NCBI GenBank assembly: GCA_024402565.1
Contig: JAKSTM010000008.1
Coordinates: 1 to 64,000 of the forward strand
DNA from: Treponema sp.
GTDB lineage: Bacteria; Spirochaetota; Spirochaetia; Treponematales; Treponemataceae
Length of the DNA: 64,000 nucleotides
Direction: 5' to 3'
Shown in pieces: positions 1-7,492 of the stretch (position 1 is the first letter of the stretch; the number at the start of each line of letters is the position of its first letter). The position numbers and the translations under genes are program-made. The notes beneath the pieces were generated by a model that was given only the letters and a program-made list of their open reading frames with translations, ran no database searches and was not told the origin of the DNA.

Positions 1-630
1 AGAGTTTTCTACAGCGTGCCAGAGGTCACCGTCACCAGAACAGATTTTGTATCCTTTTGCTTTGAGGTCAGCAGCTGCTTTCCAGAATGCGTTGAGGTTT
101 CCTGAACCACCACCAATCTTTTCTTTTACAACTTTTGGATCATCTGTTCCCCAAGTTGCTTTTGCGATAGAACGACGGTAGATGAAAGCACCACCAGTTG
201 CCTGATATCCGAGAGCAACGAGGTCTTTTCCATCACGTGTACCAATATCAACTGTGTACTGAGCGATGTTAGAAGCTTTGAGCATCTTGTCTACATCAAT
301 ACCAAGTGATTTGTATGATGCAGCGAAGTTTTTAGCATCTCCCTGAGAGTATTTCAGGATGAATGCACCTTCTGCAACGTAAAGGTCTGGAGCATCTTTC
401 TTTGAACCCAGAGCCTGGTCGAGAGCTGGCTGGTAAGCACCGTCAGTTGTAGCGATGATTGTCTGTTTCATTTCGAAACCACAATCAGGATGTGTGTCGA
501 TGTACTTCTGAACCATGTTTGGAACTTCGTCTGTGAATGCCCATACGTTCAGAACCTTTTTCTTTGGAGCAGCTGTAAGGCTTCCAAGGAGTACTGCAGC
601 AAATACTGAAGCAGCTACGATTTTTTTCAT
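1..630 (-). CDS. Sugar-type ABC transporter solute-binding protein, 3' end outside window
   Basis: Translated from the minus strand, this open frame begins MKKIVAASVFAAVLLGSLTA, a classical cleavable signal peptide with no lipobox cysteine, and is still open at the left edge after 210 codons. The mature start (KKKVLNVWAFTDEVPNMV) and the segments DLYVAEGAFILKY and GGAFIYRRSIAK resemble family 1 extracellular solute-binding proteins, the MalE/UgpB type that deliver sugars or glycerol phosphates to ABC permeases. AGGAGGATATT directly before the ATG is a strong ribosome binding site and fixes the start. Permease genes are not visible and would lie to the left. The sugar isomerase-like gene just upstream on the same strand suggests carbohydrate uptake. 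The ligand cannot be told; an amino-acid or peptide ligand is less likely. Confidence 0.8.
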   Translation of the reverse strand, partial: MKKIVAASVFAAVLLGSLTAAPKKKVLNVWAFTDEVPNMVQKYIDTHPDCGFEMKQTIIATTDGAYQPALDQALGSKKDAPDLYVAEGAFILKYSQGDAKNFAASYKSLGIDVDKMLKASNIAQYTVDIGTRDGKDLVALGYQATGGAFIYRRSIAKATWGTDDPKVVKEKIGGGSGNLNAFWKAAADLKAKGYKICSGDGDLWHAVENS

Positions 631-752
631 AATATCCTCCTAACTTGGATACATAATTTTTTGATATGTGACTCCTGTCACTAAATTAATTTTATATTGG
701 AATTTTCTAATATGTATAGGGTAAACTTCTTAAGGGTGTAAAAAAAATGAAG

Positions 753-796
753 TTAATCGTTTTAAAAATTAGAGTAATTTTTTGTTAAACGTTTAA
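753..796. promoter_or_regulatory. Candidate LacI-type operator pair upstream of the solute-binding protein gene
   Basis: A perfect 12-bp palindrome TTAAACGTTTAA lies at 785-796, with the central CG typical of LacI/GalR-family operators. A weaker copy, TTAATCGTTTTA, sits at 753-764; the two centres are 32 bp apart, about three helical turns. Both lie in the 185-bp gap before the solute-binding protein gene. The sites are seen in the sequence; the regulator family is inferred, and no LacI gene is present in the window. Nothing else is recognisable between 642 and 815. Confidence 0.4.
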
Positions 797-815
797 AATT
801 GAAGTGAAAAAGAAA

Positions 816-1616
816 TTAGAATTTTCGGGAAATAAATTCCAAAGATTCTATCTGCGCTTCTGGAGAAGAGGTTTCTATTAATATAGAGGAATGAGGAAAA
901 TCTCGTTCTCTGAGATTCATGAATTTATTCCAGTCAGTAATTCCTTTTCCCAGTGCCAGATGAAGATCGGCTTTTCCGTCATTATCATTTATGTGAACAT
1001 GACGGATATATGGTCCCAGCATTTCACTCCAGATTTCAGGATCAGTAGGTGAAATATGTGCATGGGCGTAATCAAAACAAAGACCGAAGTTTTTTATGTC
1101 TGTCATTTCTTTAGCAAGGTTTGCAAGATTGTCTGGAGTTCGGTCCCACATGTTTTCCATATATATGTCGATATCAGGATATTCTGAACATACTGTGCGA
1201 AAAAAATCTCGGGTTGTTTCCAGCCAGTGTCTTTCATAAGAGGGGCCTGCGGCTGTGGCCAGAAGAAGAGGATTGATGTTTCCGTGGAAAACGATTCCGC
1301 GGCAGCCGAGTTTTTGTGCGGTATTCAAACTCTGGCGGACACGAAGTTCTGAAACTTTACGAATTCTTTCATCATCACTGAATACAAGGACGTCAAAAAA
1401 AGCCCCGTGAGTTGTGGTATAAGATGGAAGGTTTTTCAGCGATTTGTAATTCAAAATAAGGTTTTCACAATTTTGTTCGTCGTCCAGAACCCAAGGCATG
1501 GCAAATTCGTTGTATTCAAATCCTACATCATATTTTTCTGCTATTTTGAGACTTTCGGAAATATTCTTCCAGAAGGGAATTATTAGAATAGGTGAATTGC
1601 CAAAACTTTTGTTCAT
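816..1616 (-). CDS. TIM-barrel sugar phosphate isomerase/epimerase-like protein
   Basis: This 266-residue protein has the layout of the xylose isomerase-like TIM-barrel family (the AP endonuclease 2 fold), whose members use a divalent metal to isomerise or epimerise sugars and polyols. Visible landmarks are TTHGAFFD near residue 68, GIVFHGN near 106, IYMENMW near 150, LCFDYAHAH near 178 and HVHINDNDG near 206. These follow the usual order of metal-binding His, Glu and Asp residues at the ends of the barrel strands. The gene precedes the solute-binding protein gene on the same strand with 185 bp between, so a shared sugar pathway is likely but not a tight operon. The exact substrate cannot be assigned, and an endonuclease IV role is unlikely given the divergent motifs. 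Confidence 0.75.
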   Translation of the reverse strand: MNKSFGNSPILIIPFWKNISESLKIAEKYDVGFEYNEFAMPWVLDDEQNCENLILNYKSLKNLPSYTTTHGAFFDVLVFSDDERIRKVSELRVRQSLNTAQKLGCRGIVFHGNINPLLLATAAGPSYERHWLETTRDFFRTVCSEYPDIDIYMENMWDRTPDNLANLAKEMTDIKNFGLCFDYAHAHISPTDPEIWSEMLGPYIRHVHINDNDGKADLHLALGKGITDWNKFMNLRERDFPHSSILIETSSPEAQIESLEFISRKF

Positions 1617-1663
1617 GGGACTATTATAGTGTTTTGAACTGAAAAAAATAACCCATCATCCTA

Positions 1664-1693
1664 TTGTCAATTGTCCTTTGTAAGTTGTAAATT
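1664..1693 (+). promoter_or_regulatory. Promoter of uvrB built within a heptamer-like array
   Basis: TTGTCA at 1664-1669 and TAAATT at 1688-1693 are separated by 18 bp, and the uvrB ATG begins only 6 nt after the -10 box, so the transcript is probably leaderless. The stretch can be read as 7-bp steps ATTGTCA, ATTGTCC, TTTGTAA, GTTGTAA, resembling the heptamer arrays elsewhere in the window. No Shine-Dalgarno sequence is visible. Confidence 0.5.
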
Positions 1694-1699
1694 ATTGCC

Positions 1700-3688
1700 A
1701 TGCGTAAATTCGAAGTAGTTTCTCCCTTTGAGCCAAGCGGCGATCAGGGACAGGCAATAGACCGCCTTGCAGAAGGTTTTCTGCGCGGTGACAAATATCA
1801 GACTCTGAAAGGCGTTACAGGTTCCGGTAAGACTTTTACAATGGCAAAGATAATCGAAAAGGTTCAGAGACCTACTTTGATTATCAGCCATAACAAAACT
1901 CTTTCAGCTCAGCTTTACCGTGAGTTCAAATCATTTTTTCCGAATAACGCCGTTGAATACTTTGTTTCATATTACGACTACTATCAGCCGGAAGCCTATG
2001 TTCCGGCACGAGACTTATATATAGAAAAAGACTGCGATATTAACCGGGAAATTGACCAGATGCGCCTTAAGGCAACTTACAGCCTTATGGAACGCCGCGA
2101 CGTAATTGTTGTGGCAACCGTTTCCTGCATTTACGGTCTTGGTATGCCTGACCTTTACAAGGACATGAGAATCCATGTGGAAAAAGGGCAGCACTGTGAT
2201 TTCAAGGATATTGCAAACCGTCTGATTTCTCTTCAGTATTCACGCAACGACATGGTTCTTGAACGGGGAACTTTCCGCATCAAAGGGGACGTAATGGAAG
2301 TGTTCCCGCCTTACATGGAAACTGACGAAGGTTACCGCATTGAACTGGACTGGGAAGAAATTGTGCGCATCCGCCGTTTTGATGTTTTAAATGGAACAAC
2401 AACAGAAGAACTTGATGAAACTGTGTTCTATCCGGCAAAGCACTTCGTTGTTCCTCAGGATAAGCTGAACGCCGCCTGTGACAGAATCCAGAAAGAACTT
2501 GATGAACGGCTTGAAGTGCTTCAGGCACAGAAAAAAGTTCTTGAATATGAACGCCTCAAAACCCGCACAACTTACGACATCGAAATGCTCCGCGAAATGG
2601 GAACCTGTCCCGGAATCGAAAACTATTCAGGACCGATTTCAGGCCGCATGACAGGGGAACCTCCTGCAACGCTTCTTCATTATTTTCCGGATGATTTCCT
2701 TTGTCTTATTGATGAAGCCCACGTTTCAGTTCCTCAGATCGGCGCCATGTACGAAGGGGACAGAAGCCGTAAAATGAATCTTGTGGATTTCGGATTCCGC
2801 CTTCCTTCGGCACTGGATAACCGTCCTTTGAAATTTGACGAGTTCAGTAAAAAGATGAATCAGATTATCTACGTTACTGCAACTCCAAGAAAGGAAGAAA
2901 TCAAGCAGAGTACTCAGGTCGTTGAACAGCTAATCCGACCTACGGGACTTCTGGATCCGATTGTTGAAGTGCGTCCTTCTGAAGGTCAGATGGAAGACAT
3001 ATATAAGGAAATAAAACTCCGCATTGAAAGGGGAGAACGTTCTCTTGTTCTGACTCTGACAAAGAAGATGGCGGAAGATTTAACCGATTACCTTACAGAG
3101 CTTGGTCTTAAAGTTAAATATATCCATTCGGAAATCGACACCTTTGAACGCGTTGAAATTCTGAAAAGCCTCCGCACCGGCGAAGTTGATGTTCTGATTG
3201 GAATCAACCTGCTTCGAGAAGGTATCGACCTTCCTGAAGTTTCTTTTATTGCGCTGCTTGACGCAGACAAAATCGGATTCCTTCGTTCTGAAACTTCACT
3301 CATTCAGATTATCGGGCGAGCGGCACGTAACGCGGAAGGTATGGTCGTCATGTACGCTGACCACATGAGTCCTGCCATGGAAGCGGCCATTAAGGAAACA
3401 AAACACCGCCGTGAAGTTCAGGAAGCTTACAACAAGGAACACGGCATTACTCCGCAGACTGTAAAGAAGGCCATCAACGATATTCTTGAACATCAGGCAA
3501 AGGATGCTGAAGCTCAGGCTCAGGAAGAAGTAGAGATCCTTAAGAATAAATCGAACCTCCTTAATCCTAAAGACCGCAAGGCTCTTATTGCCCGCCTCAA
3601 AAAGGAAATGGCTGCCGCCGCCGACATCATGCAGTATGAATTAGCGGCACAGTACAGAGACCAGATAAAAGAGTTGGAAAATATGTAG
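1700..3688 (+). CDS. uvrB: UvrABC system protein B
   Basis: UvrB is the damage-verification helicase of bacterial nucleotide excision repair. It is loaded onto DNA by UvrA and then recruits UvrC for incision. The 662-residue length is normal. Helicase motif I GVTGSGKT lies at residues 38-45, the beta-hairpin region SYYDYYQPEAYVP near 89-101, LIDEAHVS (Walker B, DEAH) near 337, and helicase motif VI QIIGRAARN near 540. The C-terminus (LKKEMAAAADIMQYELAAQY) is the UVR coiled-coil motif that contacts UvrC. All catalytic motifs are intact. The ATG follows a -10 box by 6 nt with no Shine-Dalgarno sequence. The gene appears to be transcribed alone, with the large hairpin element at 3701-3806 just beyond its stop. 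Confidence 0.98.
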   Translation: MRKFEVVSPFEPSGDQGQAIDRLAEGFLRGDKYQTLKGVTGSGKTFTMAKIIEKVQRPTLIISHNKTLSAQLYREFKSFFPNNAVEYFVSYYDYYQPEAYVPARDLYIEKDCDINREIDQMRLKATYSLMERRDVIVVATVSCIYGLGMPDLYKDMRIHVEKGQHCDFKDIANRLISLQYSRNDMVLERGTFRIKGDVMEVFPPYMETDEGYRIELDWEEIVRIRRFDVLNGTTTEELDETVFYPAKHFVVPQDKLNAACDRIQKELDERLEVLQAQKKVLEYERLKTRTTYDIEMLREMGTCPGIENYSGPISGRMTGEPPATLLHYFPDDFLCLIDEAHVSVPQIGAMYEGDRSRKMNLVDFGFRLPSALDNRPLKFDEFSKKMNQIIYVTATPRKEEIKQSTQVVEQLIRPTGLLDPIVEVRPSEGQMEDIYKEIKLRIERGERSLVLTLTKKMAEDLTDYLTELGLKVKYIHSEIDTFERVEILKSLRTGEVDVLIGINLLREGIDLPEVSFIALLDADKIGFLRSETSLIQIIGRAARNAEGMVVMYADHMSPAMEAAIKETKHRREVQEAYNKEHGITPQTVKKAINDILEHQAKDAEAQAQEEVEILKNKSNLLNPKDRKALIARLKKEMAAAADIMQYELAAQYRDQIKELENM

Positions 3689-3700
3689 AAGAGGAAAGAA

Positions 3701-3806
3701 AAAAAAGGGGCGCAGCGAGTTGTGTCTAGGAGTCATTCCGCAGGTCGCAGACCGAGGACCCATGACTCCGCAGACACAAGCTCGCGTTGCGGGGCCCCTT
3801 TTTTTT
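3701..3806. repeat. Large GC-rich hairpin repeat, family 1 copy A
   Basis: This is a ~105 bp imperfect inverted repeat. GGAGTCAT (3729-3736) pairs with ATGACTCC (3762-3769), TTGTGTCT (3720-3727) with AGACACAA (3772-3779), CGAG (3716-3719) with CTCG (3781-3784), and GGGG (3707-3710) with CCCC (3795-3798). An A-tract precedes it and a T8 tract (3799-3806) follows. The loop region starts TCCGCA, holds a small hairpin GGTC-gca-GACC, and ends GAGGACCC. The related copy at 38282-38385 shares the loop ends and the GCAGCGA/TCGCGTTGC strands but has different, still paired, stem segments. Here it sits between uvrB and a permease gene and could act as a terminator. Confidence 0.85.
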
Positions 3807-3816
3807 CTGTGCTGTT

Positions 3817-4977
3817 ATGAAAGATTTTACATTGAGTTTTATTTTACAAAATATTTTTGCTGATACCGCAGTGAATCCTATCAAGATTCTGGTGCTGTTT
3901 ATTTCTATGACCGTGCTTTCGGTTTTTCTGGATGAAATCGGGTTCTTCCGTTTTCTTGCTAATGTCACTTTGAAAAAGTCCGGAACCAGTCAGAAGAAGC
4001 TGTTTCTTCTCTTATATGTGACAGTTTCTGTTCTTACAGTTTTCACATCTAATGACATTATCGTTTTAACTTTTACACCTTTTATTTGTTACTTTGCCGC
4101 AAATGCTAAAATCAAACCATTGCCATATCTCATTACTGTTTTTATTGCCGCTAATACCTGGAGTATGGCACTGATTATCGGGAACCCGACAAACATTTAT
4201 TTGGCCACAAGCGGTAATGTAGATTTTCTGGGATATGTAAAAATCATGGTTCTTCCAACTGTTGCTGCCGGCCTTATAAGTCTCTGGTGGCTTCTGGTTC
4301 TTTTCAGAAAAGAATTGTCCCAGCCAATGGAAAGAGTTCAGAGTAAATCAGGTCACATTACAGACCCAGTTCTTCTTATTCTGGGAATAGTTCACCTTGC
4401 AGTAGCTACTGTTATGCTTGCTGTAAGTTCTTATATTGGAATTGAAATGTGGCTCGTTGCCCTGACATCAGTGTTAAGTCTTTTTGCCTGTAATCTGATT
4501 GTGTCGCTTTTACGCCGCCGTGTACCGCGTGAACTTGGCCGGTGTCTAAAACGGGCTCCATGGACTCTGGTTCCATTTCTTCTTGGAATGTTTGTTCTGA
4601 TTCTTTCCCTTCAGTGTCTTGGAGTTCCCGCATTTATTACAAAAATCCTTGGAACAAAAAATCTTGTGTTCCGTTACGGACTTTCAAGCTTTGCTGCCTG
4701 TAACATAATGAATAACATTCCGATGAGTGTTCTCTTCAGTTCAATTATAAATGGTCTGGATGAAGCTCAAAAAACGCCTGCACTGTTTGCGACAATTATG
4801 GGGTCTAACCTTGGAGCTTTTCTTACACCTTTCGGGGCACTTGCAGGCCTTATGTGGCAGAAGATTTTAAAAGGGCAGGGAATTAAGTTCGGTTATATGG
4901 ACTTTGTAAAATATGGCGGTTCGGCCGGTATTCCGGCTCTTATTGCCGCCATGTTTGTTCTGAATGTAATTATTTAA
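3817..4977 (+). CDS. ArsB/SLC13-type membrane permease
   Basis: This very hydrophobic protein has about ten to eleven predicted membrane segments. It carries the two Asn-rich re-entrant signatures of the ion-transporter superfamily: FTSNDIIVLTFTPF, then IGNPTNIYLA in the first half, and NNIPMSVLFSSI in the second half. These match the ArsB/NhaD/citrate-type (SLC13-like) permeases, which move anions such as arsenite, dicarboxylates or sulfate, or exchange sodium for protons. I place the start at ATG 3817 (MKDFTLSF), because the upstream in-frame start falls inside the hairpin repeat. No ArsA, ArsR or other helper gene lies nearby, so the substrate is unknown. The gene converges on the membrane protein gene at 4984 with a 6-bp gap. 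Confidence 0.8.
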   Translation: MKDFTLSFILQNIFADTAVNPIKILVLFISMTVLSVFLDEIGFFRFLANVTLKKSGTSQKKLFLLLYVTVSVLTVFTSNDIIVLTFTPFICYFAANAKIKPLPYLITVFIAANTWSMALIIGNPTNIYLATSGNVDFLGYVKIMVLPTVAAGLISLWWLLVLFRKELSQPMERVQSKSGHITDPVLLILGIVHLAVATVMLAVSSYIGIEMWLVALTSVLSLFACNLIVSLLRRRVPRELGRCLKRAPWTLVPFLLGMFVLILSLQCLGVPAFITKILGTKNLVFRYGLSSFAACNIMNNIPMSVLFSSIINGLDEAQKTPALFATIMGSNLGAFLTPFGALAGLMWQKILKGQGIKFGYMDFVKYGGSAGIPALIAAMFVLNVII

Positions 4978-4983
4978 AAGGAT

Positions 4984-5799
4984 TTAGTCCTTCCATGGGA
5001 AGATGAATGATCTGAACTTTCGTGGTCCTAAAGTCTCTTTGTCTTCATAAAGAAGTTCTTCCCAAGGAATATCTTTGCGTTCACGTTTTGTTTTAAGTTC
5101 TGGGTGAAGCTCCAGGTAATCATATTTGTAAAGTCTTAAACGAAGTGCATTTACTCTGGAAAGAATGATTCCAGCAACAGAAGGCATAAATCCTATAAAG
5201 AAAACAGAAAATGCCAGAAGAACCAGTGAATATAATGCCATTCCGATTGTGAATCCTGTGTTATCCACCATCAAAATTAGAGATTTCTTCAGACATTTTT
5301 TGAAATTGTTTTGCATTATGGAACGAATTGCTCCGAACCACTGTAAAGTTAAAACTGCAAATAAATCAAACCAGACAAAAACACAGCCCATAAAGAGATA
5401 TAAATAAGTTCCCTGGGCGAAGTACCATCTGATTCCAACGTATGAAAGTAATGTCAGGGCTGTAATGAGTAAAGAATAAAGTGCAGCGTCTTTTAAAACA
5501 GAAGGGATTTTTTTGAAGAAGTCTGCAAATTTAACTCCACCAAAGTTTGCAATTGTAACGGCTTGTTCTCCGAATGCAAAAGAGCAGATGTTGTAAGCAA
5601 ATAATAGAAGAAAAAGTGCAACCCAGATAATGATGAAAGAAAGAGTTTCACTTTCGCCAACAGGAGTTTTTATAACCAGAAGTCTCCAGCCGCCTAGAAT
5701 TAGTGTTCCTGATACAAGAAAAACAAGGTTAACGATGAGCAGGGCAAACATATTATCCCAGCCGTCACAGAAATTCTTTTTAATTAAAAATCCAAACAT
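4984..5799 (-). CDS. Conserved multi-pass membrane protein of unknown function
   Basis: This is a 271-residue protein with roughly six hydrophobic segments and a charged C-terminal tail (RERKDIPWEELLYEDKETLG). The overall layout, a short N-terminal helix followed by paired helices with small cytoplasmic loops, recalls YesL/DUF624-type membrane proteins, but I see no diagnostic motif and do not assign a family. The gene lies downstream of marR on the same strand, 68 bp away. It has its own -10 box TATTAT (at 5809-5814, minus strand) ending 9 nt before the ATG and no Shine-Dalgarno sequence, so it may be independently transcribed. Confidence 0.65.
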   Translation of the reverse strand: MFGFLIKKNFCDGWDNMFALLIVNLVFLVSGTLILGGWRLLVIKTPVGESETLSFIIIWVALFLLLFAYNICSFAFGEQAVTIANFGGVKFADFFKKIPSVLKDAALYSLLITALTLLSYVGIRWYFAQGTYLYLFMGCVFVWFDLFAVLTLQWFGAIRSIMQNNFKKCLKKSLILMVDNTGFTIGMALYSLVLLAFSVFFIGFMPSVAGIILSRVNALRLRLYKYDYLELHPELKTKRERKDIPWEELLYEDKETLGPRKFRSFIFPWKD

Positions 5800-5867
5800 A
5801 ATGTAAAGATAATAAGAAAACCGTTTAAAATCAAATACATAACAAAGTATTTTTGATTAGTAAAGGT

Positions 5868-6302
5868 TTATTTCAGAAAATTATTTTCAACCCGGCATAG
5901 AAGGGAGAAGAATGTTTCTTTTTCTTCTTCGGAAAATCCCTTGTAAAAGTTTTCGATAAGGTCGCTGGAAATAGAACCGGTTATTTTGTTATATTCGCGG
6001 CCTTTTTCTGAAAGACTTATAAGTTTTGAACGTTTGTCAGTTTCAGACGATTTTACTTCAACAAGTCCTTCGTTTATGAGTTTTTGGACCAGGACCGTAG
6101 TGGTGGATTTATCTCTGTTAATCTTTTCGGATAATTCGTTCATTTTCATGGATTCAACTGTTGAGAGTTGAAAAAGAATGTTTCCGTGAGATGAAGCAAA
6201 ATTTTCTAATCCTTTTTCAGAAAGTTTTGATGTAAGAAAATCTGCCGCCATAGAATGAATATGAGAAATTTTTGAAATACTTTTATTTATTTTTTTATCC
6301 AC
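5868..6302 (-). CDS. MarR-family transcriptional regulator
   Basis: This 144-residue winged-helix regulator has the MarR layout: an N-terminal dimerisation helix, the recognition helix in MKMNELSEKINRDKSTTTVL (about residues 52-71), the wing in VEVKSSETDKRSKLISLSEKG (about residues 81-101), and C-terminal dimerisation helices. MarR proteins usually repress their own gene and a neighbour and release DNA when they bind a small ligand. The start is GTG at 6302. A TATAAT box ends 6 nt before it on the minus strand, so this mRNA is probably leaderless. Two copies of a 16-bp palindrome in the divergent gap at 6340-6382 are the likely operators, which suggests that it controls the BMP-ABC operon at 6485 and possibly itself. 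Confidence 0.88.
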   Translation of the reverse strand: MDKKINKSISKISHIHSMAADFLTSKLSEKGLENFASSHGNILFQLSTVESMKMNELSEKINRDKSTTTVLVQKLINEGLVEVKSSETDKRSKLISLSEKGREYNKITGSISSDLIENFYKGFSEEEKETFFSLLCRVENNFLK

Positions 6303-6339
6303 AAATGAATTATATCACAAAATTATTAAAAATGAAATT

Positions 6340-6387
6340 TGTTTTATATCAAACTATATTGACATTAGTTTTATATAAAACTATATT
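6340..6387 (+). promoter_or_regulatory. Promoter of the BMP-ABC operon with paired palindromic operators
   Basis: TTGACA (6359-6364), a 17-bp spacer and TATATT (6382-6387) form a near-consensus promoter. The spacer is almost filled by a perfect 16-bp palindrome AGTTTTATATAAAACT (6367-6382). A second copy with two changes, TGTTTTATATCAAACT, lies at 6340-6355, with starts 27 bp apart. A protein bound at the first site would block RNA polymerase directly. The adjacent MarR gene makes MarR the obvious candidate; binding itself is inferred. Confidence 0.75.
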
Positions 6388-6410
6388 TATGATGCTACAG
6401 TAATCTTTCT

Positions 6411-6429
6411 GGCGGGCCCGCCTTTTTTT
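6411..6429 (+). terminator. Terminator-like GC palindrome in the leader of the BMP-ABC operon
   Basis: GGCGGGCCCGCC (6411-6422) is a perfect palindrome, giving a short stem with loop GGCC, and is followed at once by T7. It lies about 17 nt after the predicted transcription start and 55 nt before the lipoprotein ATG. No gene ends here, so it looks like an early-termination or attenuation site rather than the end of an upstream gene. The stem is short, so strength is uncertain. Confidence 0.45.
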
Positions 6430-6484
6430 GTTGTAGTAAAAAATTGAGAGAAATTCTAAAAAGAAATCTTAAAAGGAAATTGTT

Positions 6485-7480
6485 ATGAAAAGAATTTTTT
6501 TAGTATTATTGGCAACAGCTTTCATGTTTACAGGCTGTTCAAATAAAAAAGCAGAATCTAAAGTGCAGAAAAAATCACTTGCTGTTTTTGTACCTGGAAT
6601 TATGGCTGACAGCCCGATTTATGCAAAGCTTGCCGAAGGTGCACAGAAAGCAGTTGAAGAATACAATAAAGATAAAAGTGATGCAGAAAAAGCAGACATT
6701 TATGTTATGGAAGCTGGAACAAACCAGGCAGAGTGGGGACCAAAAATCACTTCTCTGGCTGCAACCGGGAAATATGATGTAATTATTTCATCTAATCCTT
6801 CTTTACCAGGCCTTGTTGAACCAATTTGCAATCAGTTCCCAAAGCAGAAGTTTATTCTTCTGGATGCTGAAATGAGTGGAAATGACAAAGTTTTCACAGT
6901 TGCTTATGAACAGACAGAAGAAGCTTACCTTACAGGTTACATCGCAGGCCTTATGTCAAAAAATCACAAGGTTGCTCTTGTAGCTGCACAGGATTATCCA
7001 GCTATGAATAATGTTTTGTATCCAAACTTTGAAAGAGGTGCAAAAGATGCAGTTGAAGGAACAACTTGTGATTATCGTGTAGTTGGAAACTGGTATGATG
7101 CATCGAAAGGTATGGAAATTTCCGAAAGCCTTATTAAAACTGGTGTAGACGTAATCCTTCCGATTTGTGGTGGTGCTTCTCAGGGTGTAATTGCTTCTGC
7201 TGTAAATAACGGAACATATATTACATGGTTTGATTCAAATGGATTTTCAAAAGCACCTGGAACAATTATTTCAAGCGCAATGGTTGTTCAGGATAAAATG
7301 ACTTTTGAAGTAACAATGAAATATCTTAAAGATTCAGTAAACTGGGGAACAGCTGAAAAAGCAGGTCTGAAAGAAGGCTACATAGAATTTATTGAAGATG
7401 ATCCTCTTTATATTGAAACAGTTCCTGAAGATGTACGTGCAAAAATGAATGCACTTATTAAAGAACTTCAGAGTAAATAA
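6485..7480 (+). CDS. BMP-family ABC transporter substrate-binding lipoprotein (TmpC/PnrA-like)
   Basis: This 331-residue lipoprotein has a short signal peptide ending in the lipobox FTGC (Cys18). The body is a BMP/PnrA-type periplasmic-binding domain: SLAVFVPGIMADSPIYAKLAEG, then YDVIISSNPSLPGLVEP, YLTGYIAGLMS and GVDVILPICGGASQGV. Family members in treponemes bind purine nucleosides (PnrA/TmpC) or riboflavin (RfuA); the sequence alone does not decide between these. It starts a four-gene importer operon, with the ATPase 12 bp downstream and two permeases after it. AAGGAAA precedes the ATG. Expression is probably under the MarR-type operators at 6340-6382. No FMN or purine riboswitch was recognised in the 90-nt leader. 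Confidence 0.88.
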   Translation: MKRIFLVLLATAFMFTGCSNKKAESKVQKKSLAVFVPGIMADSPIYAKLAEGAQKAVEEYNKDKSDAEKADIYVMEAGTNQAEWGPKITSLAATGKYDVIISSNPSLPGLVEPICNQFPKQKFILLDAEMSGNDKVFTVAYEQTEEAYLTGYIAGLMSKNHKVALVAAQDYPAMNNVLYPNFERGAKDAVEGTTCDYRVVGNWYDASKGMEISESLIKTGVDVILPICGGASQGVIASAVNNGTYITWFDSNGFSKAPGTIISSAMVVQDKMTFEVTMKYLKDSVNWGTAEKAGLKEGYIEFIEDDPLYIETVPEDVRAKMNALIKELQSK

Positions 7481-7492
7481 ACAGACGAAATT

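Noticed and set aside
3787-3816. Upstream start for the ArsB/SLC13-type permease
   Set aside because: It lies within the hairpin repeat and its T-run, before any plausible ribosome site; ATG 3817 is more likely.
6388-6484. FMN or purine riboswitch in the leader of the BMP-ABC operon
   Set aside because: The leader is only about 90 nt and contains no recognisable aptamer core; only the short GC palindrome with T-run is visible.
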